A stretch of 64,000 bases of DNA from JBBQZO01 sp038207625 (GCA_038207625.1 JBBQZO010000004.1:233925-297924), one strand, 5' to 3'. Counted from the stretch's first letter, positions 8,780 through 18,061 are shown. The notes: a model not told the origin generated them from the sequence alone. Numbers and translations are program-made.

Positions 8780-9960
8780 CAGGCACCTCCGGCGAGTTGG
8801 CGCGTCAGGCGCGCGATGGCAACGTCTTCGATCTTGTGCTTGCGCGCCCAGTCCAGTGCCGGGCGGGCGGCGGCACTCTGGCCGCTGCGCTGCGCCGCTT
8901 CCAGATACAAGCGCAGATCGGCCGGTTCTTTCTGGACGGCCCAGTTGGCGCGCGCCAGCGCCAGCGCGGCGGCGCCGTCGCCGCGCAGTTGCAGCTCGAA
9001 GCGCGCCTGCTCGCGTTGATGAACCGTGTCGCCGCGCTGGGCGGCGGCGGCGAAGCGTGCCGCCAGCTCGGCGATGGCGCCGCGCAGTGCCGCGCCATCA
9101 CCGGGCAGTTGTTGCAAGGCCAGCGCGTAGCGCAGCAGCAGCGCGTCGACCCGGGTCTGGTCCTTGACCAGCGCCAGCGCTTCTTGGGCGCGGCGCGCGT
9201 CGAGCAGGAAATCGGCATACGCGCCCAGCAGGTAGCCGTCGCCGGGGCGCAGCGCCAGCGCGCGCCGAAAGCGCGCTTCGGCCAGGCCCGCTTGGCCGCG
9301 CCGGGCGGCGATTTCGGCCAACAGTGTCAGCACCCACACTTCGGTGTCGGGCTCGGTGGTGCCGCTGCGCTGCAGCGTCGTCGCAAGCAAGCTGTCGCTG
9401 CTGGTCGCGCGCCCCGTCAAGGCGCCGATATTGGCAATGCAGCTTGCGCTGATCAGGTCGGACGCCAGCAGCGACAGGCGCGCGCAACTGGCGGTGGCGC
9501 CCGGGTAGTCGCCTTGCACGGTTTGCACCGTGGCGCGCGTGAGCCAGGCTTGCACATTGCCCGGATCGCTGGCCAGCGCCGCATTCAGGTCGGCCAGCGC
9601 CGCGTCAAATTGATGCGTGCTCTGGCGCAGCGTGGCACGCAGGATGCGCACCGCCGGCGGCGGCGCGGCCAGTTGCCACCATGGCGCCAGCGCCGCCTGC
9701 GCGTAGCCGAGATAGCGCGGATCGCTGTCGCTGCGCGCCGTGGCGATGTACTGCTGCGCCAGCATGGTCGCGTTGCGCAGATTGGACGGGTCGGCACGCA
9801 GTTGCGCGCGCAACTGCTGCAATTGCCGTTGCGCGGCGTCGAAGCGGCGTGGCAGCTGCTCGATCACCTGGTCGCCGCGCGCCGGCGTGTACGGGCTCGC
9901 CTGTGCGACGCAGCAGCCAGCGCACAGCGCAAGCAAGGCGATGATGGACGGTCTTGGCAT
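8779..9960 (-). CDS. Exported tetratricopeptide-repeat protein
   Basis: A 393-residue, Ala-rich helical protein with several TPR-like units (for example FDAALADLNAALASDPGNVQAWLTRATVQTVQGDY and ARFRRALALRPGDGYLLGAYADFLLDARRAQEAL). The start at 9960 was preferred over one 16 codons upstream because it opens a clean signal peptide (MPRPSIIALLALCAGCCVAQA). It is probably periplasmic. It sits between the lipoprotein gene and the HupE-like gene and is translationally coupled to the latter. TPR proteins act as scaffolds, so it may hold the operon products together. Confidence 0.75.
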   Translation of the reverse strand: MPRPSIIALLALCAGCCVAQASPYTPARGDQVIEQLPRRFDAAQRQLQQLRAQLRADPSNLRNATMLAQQYIATARSDSDPRYLGYAQAALAPWWQLAAPPPAVRILRATLRQSTHQFDAALADLNAALASDPGNVQAWLTRATVQTVQGDYPGATASCARLSLLASDLISASCIANIGALTGRATSSDSLLATTLQRSGTTEPDTEVWVLTLLAEIAARRGQAGLAEARFRRALALRPGDGYLLGAYADFLLDARRAQEALALVKDQTRVDALLLRYALALQQLPGDGAALRGAIAELAARFAAAAQRGDTVHQREQARFELQLRGDGAAALALARANWAVQKEPADLRLYLEAAQRSGQSAAARPALDWARKHKIEDVAIARLTRQLAGGA

Positions 9961-10045
9961 GATGGTTCTCGCTGCGGTGTTGTTCTGGTTCGGTTCTGGG
10001 GCGTGCATCGGGCCCGCTGGTGGCGGACCCGACGCACTGGCCGGC

Positions 10046-10276
10046 TTACTTCAGTGCCACCGGCTCGGTGTCGTCCGGTGCCGACACGGCGCTGGCCGTG
10101 AGCGGTACCGGTTCGGTGTCGTCCGGCGCGCTGGCGATCGCGCTGAGCACTTGCGCGACAAACGCGTCCTGACGCGTAGCGCCCGGATCGCCGCCACTAG
10201 CGGCGCCGTCGTTGCCGCCCCCGCCGCCCCCGCAGCCGCTCAACAGCAAGGCGATCAACATGGTTGATTTTTTCAT
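10046..10276 (-). CDS. Small putative lipoprotein with duplicated SAPDDTEPV motif
   Basis: A 76-residue protein with a lipobox (LLLSGC, Cys at residue 15), followed by a Gly run and ending in two copies of the motif SAPDDTEPVxL separated by six residues. AGGAG lies 8 bases upstream of the ATG. It lies between the DUF4331 gene and the TPR gene in the same direction with short gaps. The function is unknown; being a membrane-anchored small protein, it may be an accessory of the DUF4331 system. Confidence 0.65.
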   Translation of the reverse strand: MKKSTMLIALLLSGCGGGGGGNDGAASGGDPGATRQDAFVAQVLSAIASAPDDTEPVPLTASAVSAPDDTEPVALK

Positions 10277-10302
10277 GATGCACTGCTCCTATGGTGTGGC
10301 CG

Positions 10303-11802
10303 TCAGAGTTGTGGTGAGCCCGACAGCGGGGTTTTTAGATACGGGAAGCTGTTGTCGAAGGCGCTGTCGTCAAGGTAGGCGCCGTCCGTGAAGCGGATCG
10401 CTCCGGCCGGCGCGTCAGCCGGCACGCAGCCTATGCTGAGCGTGCACAGCTTGCCCATCACCACGCGCAGCGCGATGTCGACCACGTCGTCGCCCGGCCG
10501 GCGTCCATTGGGGAAGCCCGCGCTGTCACCATCGATCACGCCCAGGCGTTTTTGCGCGCCCTTGGCGACCGGTGCCACCGACGTGTTCAGGCGCAGCATT
10601 TCCGCCGGTTTCACATTGGCCGGCTGGTTGACGCCCTTGATGCCGGTCAGGAAAGTGGCCACCAGGTCGTTGCGCGGGAAGTTGGTGGGCGCCTTGGCGC
10701 CGACGTTGCCGTACAAGACTTCGACGAGCATCGGCAGCGTTGGGTTAGTGACGTAGTCGGCGAACTGGGCGTCGTTGACGGGTTTGCTGTGGTTGAAGCG
10801 GTCCTTGTCCTTCAGGCCGATCACCACTTCATTGACCAGCGGCATGCCAAGGCGCGACACCTGCACCCACGGCCCCCCTTCGCGCGAGGCGTCGCCGCTG
10901 CCGTTTGGCGTCGGGTTGACCAGACGACCCTGGCGCACGCTGGCCGTGGTCCAGCCGCCGATCACCGGCTCGCTGCCTGCCGTCAGGCAGCAGATCGGCA
11001 CTTCGAGCGCCATCGTGGTGACGTTTTTGTCGGCCAGATCGTCGCGCGCGGCCCGTTCGGCGTTGGCGTTGAACTCGACGGCCGGGTACTTGATGTTGAT
11101 CAGGTCAAACGTCTCGGCCAGATTGACGACGAACGAATCTTTGCGCTGGCCGACGAACACCCGGCCCACCGTGCTGCAGCCGGGGATGTTGACGTTGTAG
11201 ACGTGCTTGGCCGCGTAGCCGGCGTAGTCGGGGATCGACTTGTTGCCGATGTTGTCGATCGGCTTGTCGAACACCGTCGCGCCGCTGTCGGCGTTGCGCA
11301 CCGTGGTGCGCTGGCCGTTGCGCCGGTCGCCGCGCACCGCGTCGATGGTGTAGGTTTCGCGCACGTTGATGCCGGCCGGGTTGACCGAATCGATCGGGCC
11401 GCCATTGTTAATCAGCGGAATCGACACCTTCTTGCCGCCCACGGTGAACTGCGTGTCCTTGTTGGTGTTCTTGAAGCGGAACTGGAAGCTCAGGTCTTCC
11501 TTGCCGTCGCCGTTGTTGTCGATGTGGATTTCGTACAGCGCATCCTGGTCGAGTTCGAAGAAGTTCGGTCCGCCGTAGGCATCCTGCAGCGGCACGTAGT
11601 TGGCCACCAGCGTGACGAACTGCTCGCGTCCCGGCGCGTAGCTGCGGAACATGTAGAAGTCGGTGCCGTCCACCTTGGGCATGCGCGTGACGAACGGCGC
11701 TTCGCGGTGGCTCGAGGCGCCGGCCGGCGGCGCCCAGGCGAGCATGCACAGGTTGGCCAGGATGGCTGCGCCCAGACTGGCTTTGAAATTGGTGATACGC
11801 AT
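10303..11802 (-). CDS. Exported DUF4331 family protein
   Basis: A 499-residue protein with signal peptide (to about residue 29) followed immediately by the SSHREAP sequence that opens DUF4331 proteins. The body has the family features DGTDFYMFRSYAPG and ending GRRPGDDVVDIALRVVMGKLC. Residues 95-103 (DNNGDGKED) form an EF-hand-like DxNxDGxxD calcium loop. AAGGAGA precedes the ATG at good distance. It is the first gene of the four-gene operon and divergent from ybiB across 158 bases. The family has no established biochemical role. Confidence 0.85.
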   Translation of the reverse strand: MRITNFKASLGAAILANLCMLAWAPPAGASSHREAPFVTRMPKVDGTDFYMFRSYAPGREQFVTLVANYVPLQDAYGGPNFFELDQDALYEIHIDNNGDGKEDLSFQFRFKNTNKDTQFTVGGKKVSIPLINNGGPIDSVNPAGINVRETYTIDAVRGDRRNGQRTTVRNADSGATVFDKPIDNIGNKSIPDYAGYAAKHVYNVNIPGCSTVGRVFVGQRKDSFVVNLAETFDLINIKYPAVEFNANAERAARDDLADKNVTTMALEVPICCLTAGSEPVIGGWTTASVRQGRLVNPTPNGSGDASREGGPWVQVSRLGMPLVNEVVIGLKDKDRFNHSKPVNDAQFADYVTNPTLPMLVEVLYGNVGAKAPTNFPRNDLVATFLTGIKGVNQPANVKPAEMLRLNTSVAPVAKGAQKRLGVIDGDSAGFPNGRRPGDDVVDIALRVVMGKLCTLSIGCVPADAPAGAIRFTDGAYLDDSAFDNSFPYLKTPLSGSPQL

Positions 11803-11960
11803 GATGGTCTCCTTTTCGATAGGGGTAAAACGACAGGGTTGCCAGCTTTATACGGGCCACTCCTGCTATCGGATTCAGATTTTTGAAGAAAATTTCATCA
11901 ACAGTGCGGGCGCCGCCGCGCGCCCGAAAAAGAAAGCGAAATCCGTGTAAACTTTGGGTC

Positions 11961-12986
11961 ATGAAAACATTCGCTACAGATATCGCCGCACCGGTCAGCG
12001 TGCCGGTCGAGGAGCCTTTCGCCGCCGCGCGCTTCATCAAGGAAATAGGGCGCGGGGCCAAGGGCGCGCGCAGCATGAACCGCGCCGACGCCAACGTGCT
12101 GTACGCGGCCATGCTGGCTGGACGGGTCTCCGACCTGGAGCTGGGGGGCATCCTGCTGGCGCTGCGTATCAAGGGCGAATCGGTCGACGAGATCGCCGGC
12201 TTTCTCGACGCCGGCGAAGCCTCGTTCGCGCCGCTGACGGCGCCGCCGGGCCGCTACGCGCCGGTGCTGATCCCCAGCTACAACGGCGCGCGCAAGATGG
12301 CCAATCTGACGCCGCTGCTGGCGCTGCTACTGGCGCGCGAAGGCGTGCCGGTGCTGGTGCATGGCGTGAGCGACGATCCGGGCCGCGTCACGACAGCCGA
12401 AATCTTGCAGGCGATGGGTTTTGCGCCGTGCCTGTCGGTGGCCCAGGCCGAGGCGGCGATGGCGCGCGGCGAACCGGCCTTCATGCCGATCACGGCGCTG
12501 GCGCCGCAGATGGCGCACCTGCTGTCGCTGCGCCGCATCCTGGGCGTGCGCAACTCGACCCACACACTGGTAAAAATCATGCAGCCCTTCGTCGGACCGG
12601 CCTTGCGGCTGGTGTCCTACACCCACCCGGAGTATCTGGAAATGCTGGGCGCCTATTTCGGGACCGCCGCGCCGCATGCGCGCGGCGACGCCTTCCTGAT
12701 GCGCGGCACCGAAGGGGAGACGGTCGCCAACGCCAACCGGGCCCAGCAGATCGACTGGTTTCACGACGGCCAACGCACGGTTCTGGTGCAAAAACAGAGC
12801 ATGGTGCAGACCTTGCCCGAGCTGCCGCCCGATCGTGATGCGGCCACCACGGCGGCATGGATCGCGCAAGCCTTGCGCGGCGACGTGGCCGTGCCGCCCA
12901 CCATCGCCGAGCAAGTGGCACAGTGTTTGCTAGCTTCACAGGCATTACAGGCAAACACGAGTGAACAACATGGCAAGCCCGGGTAA
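11961..12986 (+). CDS. ybiB: YbiB-like, anthranilate phosphoribosyltransferase fold protein
   Basis: A 341-residue protein related to TrpD and thymidine phosphorylase: small helical N-domain (RADANVLYAAMLAGRVSDLELGGILLALRIKGES) and a larger nucleotide-binding fold. YbiB proteins do not make tryptophan; E. coli YbiB binds nucleic acid. The start MKTFATD at 11961 is preferred; 26 codons upstream in the same frame are Arg/Lys-rich and not family-like. There is no clear ribosome site, but a -10-like TAAACT is only about 8 bases upstream, so the transcript may be nearly leaderless. It overlaps cobA. Confidence 0.85.
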   Translation: MKTFATDIAAPVSVPVEEPFAAARFIKEIGRGAKGARSMNRADANVLYAAMLAGRVSDLELGGILLALRIKGESVDEIAGFLDAGEASFAPLTAPPGRYAPVLIPSYNGARKMANLTPLLALLLAREGVPVLVHGVSDDPGRVTTAEILQAMGFAPCLSVAQAEAAMARGEPAFMPITALAPQMAHLLSLRRILGVRNSTHTLVKIMQPFVGPALRLVSYTHPEYLEMLGAYFGTAAPHARGDAFLMRGTEGETVANANRAQQIDWFHDGQRTVLVQKQSMVQTLPELPPDRDAATTAAWIAQALRGDVAVPPTIAEQVAQCLLASQALQANTSEQHGKPG

Positions 12987-13755
12987 AGTATGGTTGGTCG
13001 GCGCCGGTCCTGGCGACCCTGATCTGTTGACATTGAAGGCGGTCAAGGCGATCGCCGCTGCCGAGGTGTTGCTGGTGGACGATTTGGTCAATCCGGCGAT
13101 CCTGGCGCACGCCTGCGCCACGGCGCGCATCGTTCACGTGGGCAAGCGCGGCGGCTGCCGCTCGACCCCGCAGGAATTCATCGAACGGCTGATGCTGTCC
13201 GAGGCGCAGGCCGGCCACACGGTGGTGCGTCTGAAGGGTGGCGACCCGTTCATCTTCGGGCGCGGCGGCGAAGAGCGCGCGCACCTGATGGCTGCCGGCA
13301 TCGCCGTCGAAGTGGTCAACGGCATCAGCAGCGGCCTAGCCGCGCCGTCGGCGATCGGCGTACCTCTGACGCACCGCGATTACAGCGCCGGTGCGATCTT
13401 CGTCACCGGCCACGAGCGCGCCGACGATGTCGACAGCGGCACCCGTCCAGACTGGGCGCTGCTGGCCCAGACCGGGCTGACGCTGGTTATCTATATGGGC
13501 GTGGCGCGCTGCGCGGAGATCGCCGACGCCTTGCTGGCCGGCGGCAAGCCCGGTGGCACGCCGGCGGCCGTGATCCAGTCGGCCACCGGCAGCGGGCAGG
13601 CGCAGCTGGTCACCACACTGGACAAGCTGGCGCTCGAGCTGGCCGCCTCGGGACTGGGCAGCCCCAGCATCATCGTCATCGGCGACGTGGTGCGCTGCGC
13701 TACGCTGGTGGCGGGTGACGTGGCGTTGCCCGCGCTGGCCGCATTTGGTCGATAG
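12970..13755 (+). CDS. cobA: Uroporphyrinogen-III C-methyltransferase
   Basis: A 261-residue SAM-dependent enzyme that makes precorrin-2, the precursor of siroheme and cobalamin. Signatures: VGAGPGDPDLLTLKA near the N-terminus, RLKGGDPFIFGRGGEE, and GISSGLAAPSAIGVPLTHRDY. It is a stand-alone methyltransferase and not a CysG fusion. The start is either this ATG or a GTG at 12961; both overlap the end of ybiB. Siroheme is the cofactor of NirB at the left window edge, so the product serves that pathway although the genes are 8 kb apart. Confidence 0.92.
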   Translation: MASPGKVWLVGAGPGDPDLLTLKAVKAIAAAEVLLVDDLVNPAILAHACATARIVHVGKRGGCRSTPQEFIERLMLSEAQAGHTVVRLKGGDPFIFGRGGEERAHLMAAGIAVEVVNGISSGLAAPSAIGVPLTHRDYSAGAIFVTGHERADDVDSGTRPDWALLAQTGLTLVIYMGVARCAEIADALLAGGKPGGTPAAVIQSATGSGQAQLVTTLDKLALELAASGLGSPSIIVIGDVVRCATLVAGDVALPALAAFGR

Positions 13756-13820
13756 GCGCTGCGCTGCCACTGCAGGGTTTACAATCACGTCTTTAGTGAT
13801 TAGCAGAAAGCAGTACAGCC

Positions 13821-15041
13821 ATGGCCAAACAATTTGATGTAGCAGTGATCGGCGCCGGCGCCGCCGGCATGATGTGCGCGGCGGTGGCGGCCCAGCGCGG
13901 CCAGAGCGTCGTGCTGATCGACCACGCGGCCAAGCTGGCCGAGAAGATCCGCATCTCCGGCGGCGGACGCTGCAACTTCACCAACGTCAACACGGCGCCG
14001 CAGAACTTCCTGTCCGACAATCCCCATTTCTGCAAGAGCGCGCTGTCGCGCTACACGCCGCAAGATTTCCTGGCGCTGGTCAAGCGCTACCGCATCGGCT
14101 ACCACGAGAAGCACAAGGGCCAGCTGTTTTGCGACGAGTCGGCCGAACAGATCATCGGCATGCTCAAGGACGAGTGCGCCGCCGGCGACGTCGAATGGCG
14201 CATGCCGTGCAAGGTCGACACCATCAATCCGCTGGTGGACGGTGGCTACCGGCTCGACACCGACACGGGCGAGATCATCGCCAGCAACGTCGTCATCGCC
14301 ACGGGAGGCCTGTCGATTCCGAAGATCGGCGCCAGCGATTTCGGCTACCGCATCGCGCGCCAGTTCGAACTGAACGTCATCGAGCCGCGCCCCGGCCTGG
14401 TGCCGCTGACCTTCGACGGCCCCAGCTGGGAAACCTTTGCGCCGCTGGCCGGCATCGCGCTCGAAGTCGAAGTCGAAACGGGCAGCAACAAGGGCAAGGG
14501 CAACAAGCGCGGTCATTTCCGCGAGGACTTGCTGTTCACCCATCGCGGCCTGTCCGGTCCCGCCATCCTGCAGATTTCCAGTTTCTGGCAGCCGGGCACG
14601 CCGATCGTGCTGAACCTGCTGCCGGAGATGGATGTGGCGCAGGCGCTGATTGAAGGCAAGGGCACGCTCAAAAAGCAACTGGGCAATGTGTTGCAGCAAT
14701 GGCTGCCCACCCGCCTGGCCGATGGCCTGATCGCGGCTGCGGGTCTGCAGGGCGATGCCCGGCTGGCCGACTTGCAGGACGCCAAGCTGCGTCAGCTGGG
14801 CGCCGCGATCAACCAGTGGGCCATCATTCCGGCCGGCTCGGAAGGCTATCGCAAGGCCGAGGTGACGCTGGGCGGCATCGACACGCGCGAGTTGTCGCAG
14901 CAAACGATGATGTCCAACAAGGTGCCTGGCCTGTATTTCATCGGTGAGGCGGTCGACGTGACGGGCTGGCTGGGCGGCTACAATTTCCAGTGGGCCTGGG
15001 CCTCGGGCATGGCAGCCGGGCTGGCGCTGGGCGCCCAGTAA
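13821..15041 (+). CDS. BaiN/HI0933-family NAD(P)/FAD-dependent oxidoreductase
   Basis: A 406-residue flavoprotein. The N-terminal Rossmann motif is VAVIGAGAAGMMCAAVAAQRG, followed by the family block KIRISGGGRCNFTN and the C-terminal GGYNFQWAWASGMAAG with GEAVDVTGWLGG just before it. Such proteins (HI0933, YhiN) are widespread, cytoplasmic and of uncertain substrate. The gene stands alone between cobA and rpsU. Family assignment is firm; reaction is not. Confidence 0.9.
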   Translation: MAKQFDVAVIGAGAAGMMCAAVAAQRGQSVVLIDHAAKLAEKIRISGGGRCNFTNVNTAPQNFLSDNPHFCKSALSRYTPQDFLALVKRYRIGYHEKHKGQLFCDESAEQIIGMLKDECAAGDVEWRMPCKVDTINPLVDGGYRLDTDTGEIIASNVVIATGGLSIPKIGASDFGYRIARQFELNVIEPRPGLVPLTFDGPSWETFAPLAGIALEVEVETGSNKGKGNKRGHFREDLLFTHRGLSGPAILQISSFWQPGTPIVLNLLPEMDVAQALIEGKGTLKKQLGNVLQQWLPTRLADGLIAAAGLQGDARLADLQDAKLRQLGAAINQWAIIPAGSEGYRKAEVTLGGIDTRELSQQTMMSNKVPGLYFIGEAVDVTGWLGGYNFQWAWASGMAAGLALGAQ

Positions 15042-15253
15042 GCGCTGCCTTGCCAGTGTTGTTATGCGGCACACGGGCGCGCGCATGGCGGGCGATACCG
15101 CGCGCCGCCGCACGGGCAAGGGCGCTTTTGAGCTGTCGCAAAATGGCCGCAAACCGGCCCCGTCTGTGTGACCGGAGCGTGAAAAGCTTCCCTTGCTCAG
15201 CAAAGGATGCTAGAATCTCCTTCTTCCCCTAATCTAACGGTTTGAATTTTTAC

Positions 15254-15466
15254 ATGACCACTATTCGCCTTAAAGAAAACGAGCCGTTCGAAGTCGCGAT
15301 GCGTCGCTTCAAACGCACTATCGAAAAAACTGGTCTGCTGACCGAACTGCGTGCTCGCGAGTTCTACGAAAAACCAACGGCTGAGCGCAAGCGCAAGCTC
15401 GCTGCTGCTGTGAAACGCCACTACAAGCGTATCCGCAGCCAGCAACTGCCTAAGAAATTATTCTAA
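15254..15466 (+). CDS. rpsU: Ribosomal protein bS21
   Basis: The 70-residue small-subunit protein S21 (MTTIRLKENEPFEVAMRRFKRTIEKTGLL), basic throughout and of normal length. It opens the macromolecular-synthesis block with yqeY, dnaG and rpoD. There is no Shine-Dalgarno match in the 20 bases before the ATG (AT-rich TTTGAATTTTTAC), which is notable for a protein that takes part in initiation. A -10-like TAGAAT lies at 15211-15216. A terminator follows at 15563. Confidence 0.97.
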   Translation: MTTIRLKENEPFEVAMRRFKRTIEKTGLLTELRAREFYEKPTAERKRKLAAAVKRHYKRIRSQQLPKKLF

Positions 15467-15562
15467 GACTGATTCGTCAGAACTGATCCGGCCCTGGCTT
15501 TACTGTCGGTCTCGGCTTGGTTTCTTGATAGTTCAAATGCGTGCATTTGGACACAGTCGCAG

Positions 15563-15591
15563 ACCCGCTCCGGTTTACCGCAGCGGGTTTT
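15563..15591 (+). terminator. Intrinsic terminator after rpsU
   Basis: ACCCGCT (15563-15569) pairs with AGCGGGT (15582-15588), with an inner CGG/CCG pair around loop TTTA, followed by TTTT. It separates rpsU from yqeY and would allow extra rpsU mRNA relative to dnaG, as in other bacteria. Confidence 0.75.
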
Positions 15592-15623
15592 GCTATTTCT
15601 ACGATTGAAACGTGAGGACAACG

Positions 15624-16076
15624 ATGAGCTTGAAAGAACAAATCACCGAACACATGAAGGCGGCCATGCGCGCCAAAGAAGCGGCCAAACTGGGTACCAT
15701 CCGTTTGCTGCTGGCCGAAATCAAGCGCAAGGAAGTCGACGAGCGCATTGAATTGGATGACACCCAGGTGCTGGCCATCGTCGAAAAGATGATCAAGCAG
15801 CGCAAGGATTCGATCACCCAGTTTGAAGCGGGCGGACGAAACGACCTGGCTGACATCGAAAAAGCCGAGCTGGTGGTGCTGGCCGGTTACATGCCTGCCG
15901 GCCTGTCGGACGAGGAAGTGGCCGCCGAAGTGGCCGCCGCCGTCGTCGCCTCGGGCGCCGCCGGTCCGCAAGACATGGGCAAAGTGATGGCCATCGTGAA
16001 ACCCAAGCTTGCCGGCCGCGCCGACATGACGGTGGTGTCCGCACTGGTCAAAAAAGCACTGACGCCTGGCGCTTAA
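15624..16076 (+). CDS. GatB/YqeY domain protein
   Basis: A 150-residue protein (MSLKEQITEHMKAAMRAKEAAKLGTIRLLLAEIKRKEVDERIELDD) of the YqeY family, related to the tail domain of the GatB amidotransferase subunit. The start follows GAGG at 6 bases. YqeY genes are commonly found between rpsU and dnaG in beta-proteobacteria, as here. Role not established; it may touch tRNA. Confidence 0.92.
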   Translation: MSLKEQITEHMKAAMRAKEAAKLGTIRLLLAEIKRKEVDERIELDDTQVLAIVEKMIKQRKDSITQFEAGGRNDLADIEKAELVVLAGYMPAGLSDEEVAAEVAAAVVASGAAGPQDMGKVMAIVKPKLAGRADMTVVSALVKKALTPGA

Positions 16077-16083
16077 TTCGACT

Positions 16084-16114
16084 TGCCGCCGCGGCGCAAC
16101 GTTGCGCTGCGGCA
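16084..16114 (+). other. Hairpin between yqeY and dnaG
   Basis: A perfect 14-bp palindrome GCGCAACGTTGCGC (16094-16107) is flanked by TGCCGC (16084-16089) and GCGGCA (16109-16114), which can pair around it with a bulge. No T run follows. It could be a processing site or a weak terminator. A good -10 box TATAGT (16165-16170) lies behind it, suggesting a separate dnaG promoter. Confidence 0.4.
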
Positions 16115-16198
16115 GTGAAATCAGCGTCGTGCTGATCTAGCGCAAGCTATGGCGAGCACGGCGGTATAGTCTGACCTTCTACAAGACTGTTCATCAAC

Positions 16199-17995
16199 GT
16201 GATTCCACAATCATTCATTACCGATTTGCTGAACCGGGTTGACATCGTCGACGTGGTTGGCAAATACGTCCAGTTGAAAAAGGGCGGCGCCAATTACATG
16301 GGGCTGTGTCCTTTTCACAACGAAAAATCCCCCAGCTTCACGGTCAGCCCGACCAAGCAGTTTTATCACTGCTTCGGCTGCGGCGCGCACGGCACCTCGA
16401 TCGGCTTTCTGATCGAGTACTCGGGCATGGGCTTCGTCGACGCCGTCAAGGACCTGGCCCAGAACGTGGGCATGGTGGTGCCGGACAACGACGACAAGAT
16501 CCCGCCGGCCCAGCGCGCCCAGCAACAGGCCCAGACGCTGGCGCTGACGGACGCGATGACCCAGGCTTGCGATTACTATCGGGGCCAGTTGCGCAGCGCG
16601 CCGGCGGCGATCGCCTACCTGAAAAACCGCGGCCTGACGGGCGAAGTGGCGGCCCGCTTCGGCATGGGTTACGCGCCCAGCGGCTGGGATAGTTTGCGCT
16701 CGGTGTTTCCCGATTACGAAGCGCTGGCGCTGGTTGAATCTGGCCTGGTGATCGACAAGGTCGACGAGGACGGCGGCAACAAGAAGCGCTATGACCGCTT
16801 CCGCGAACGCATCATGTTCCCGATCCGCAACACCAAAGGCCAGGTGATCGGCTTCGGCGGGCGCGTGCTCGACCATGGCGAGCCAAAATATCTGAACTCG
16901 CCCGAGACGCCGCTGTTCCAGAAGGGCTTCGAGCTGTACGGCCTGTTCGAGGCGCGCCAGGCGATCCGCGACGTGGGCTACGTGCTGGTCACGGAAGGCT
17001 ATATGGACGTGGTGGCGCTGGCGCAACTGGGCTTTCCCCAGGCGGTGGCCACGCTGGGCACGGCCTGCACCAGCACCCACGTGCAGAAACTGTTGCGCCA
17101 GACCGACACCGTGATCTTCAGCTTCGACGGCGACAAGGCGGGCCGCAAGGCCGCCCGGCGCGCTCTGGAAGCGTGCCTGCCGCACATGTCCGACGACAAG
17201 ACCATCAAGTTCCTGTTCCTGCCCACCGAACACGATCCGGACAGCTTCGTACGCGAGCGCGGCGCCGAGGCCTTCGAACAAGAGATCCGCGAGGCGATGC
17301 CGCTGTCGCAGTTCCTGATCAAGGAAGTGACGGGCGACCATGACCTGTCCGAGCCGGAAGGGCGCGCGCGCACCCAGTTCGACGCCAAGCCGCTGTTGCA
17401 GACGATGACGCCGTCCTCGCTGCGCCTGCAGATCGTGCGCGGGCTGGCCAGCATCACCCAGACCACGCCGGCCGAAATTGAAGCCCTGTTCGAGCTGGCC
17501 AAGCCGGTCGCCCAGATCAAGCGGGCGCCCCCGCGCAGCGGACGCCCGCAGCCGGTCGGGCTGGAGCTGCAAATCCTGCGCCACCTGGTAGCCCATCCGC
17601 CGCTGGCGCTGGATCTGGACGCGGCCGCCGTGGCCGCCTTCCAGCACTTCGGCGCCGACGCGGCCGAGCGGCTGGGGCAACTGGTCGCGGCCGGCCAGGC
17701 GCTGGGGCCGAACGGCGGCTTTGCCGCGCTGGCCCAGCAGCTCAAGTCGGAAGGCACCGAGTTTGACGCGCTGATCGGCGAGATTGCCTCGGAGCCCGAA
17801 TCGGACATCGACAGCGTGCGCCAGTGGCTCATCAGCGCGGTGCGCCAGATCAAAATGGACACCTTGAAGCTGGAGTTGTCGCAGCTGTTTTCGGCCGGTT
17901 TGTCGTCCGACGAACTGGGCGTGCGCTACCGTGAAATTACCGTGCAGCAGAACACCTTGATGCGCGAAGCAGAGGCCGAAGCGCCCCAGCGCTAA
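16199..17995 (+). CDS. dnaG: DNA primase
   Basis: A 598-residue primase that makes RNA primers for replication. It starts at GTG (MIPQSFITDLLNRVDIVDVV, the usual DnaG N-terminus). The CHC2 zinc site is C37, H40, C58, C61; the TOPRIM domain shows EGYMDVVALAQ and FSFDGDKAGRKAA with the conserved Glu and Asp residues; the C-terminal helicase-binding domain (about 460-598) is present. No ribosome site is evident, as with the other two weak starts of this block, which keeps primase levels low. Confidence 0.97.
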   Translation: MIPQSFITDLLNRVDIVDVVGKYVQLKKGGANYMGLCPFHNEKSPSFTVSPTKQFYHCFGCGAHGTSIGFLIEYSGMGFVDAVKDLAQNVGMVVPDNDDKIPPAQRAQQQAQTLALTDAMTQACDYYRGQLRSAPAAIAYLKNRGLTGEVAARFGMGYAPSGWDSLRSVFPDYEALALVESGLVIDKVDEDGGNKKRYDRFRERIMFPIRNTKGQVIGFGGRVLDHGEPKYLNSPETPLFQKGFELYGLFEARQAIRDVGYVLVTEGYMDVVALAQLGFPQAVATLGTACTSTHVQKLLRQTDTVIFSFDGDKAGRKAARRALEACLPHMSDDKTIKFLFLPTEHDPDSFVRERGAEAFEQEIREAMPLSQFLIKEVTGDHDLSEPEGRARTQFDAKPLLQTMTPSSLRLQIVRGLASITQTTPAEIEALFELAKPVAQIKRAPPRSGRPQPVGLELQILRHLVAHPPLALDLDAAAVAAFQHFGADAAERLGQLVAAGQALGPNGGFAALAQQLKSEGTEFDALIGEIASEPESDIDSVRQWLISAVRQIKMDTLKLELSQLFSAGLSSDELGVRYREITVQQNTLMREAEAEAPQR

Positions 17996-18003
17996 GGGCT
18001 AAA

Positions 18004-18028
18004 AAGGGGGCGCACCGGTGGCCCCTTC
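18004..18028 (+). terminator. Weak hairpin terminator after dnaG
   Basis: AAGGGG (18004-18009) pairs with CCCCTT (18022-18027) with a short inner stem. The T run after it is broken (CTTCTTG), so termination is probably partial. Confidence 0.45.
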
Positions 18029-18052
18029 TTGACTAGTTATAATATTACTGCG

Positions 18053-18061
18053 TGCTATAAT
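18053..18061 (+). promoter_or_regulatory. Extended -10 promoter in front of rpoD
   Basis: TGCTATAAT (18053-18061) is a perfect extended -10 element. A TTGACT box is at 18029-18034 but 21 bases away, so the extended -10 probably carries recognition. It lies just after the dnaG hairpin and would give rpoD an independent transcript with a leader of roughly 400 bases. A second TATAAT at 18038-18043 lacks a partner. Confidence 0.55.
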
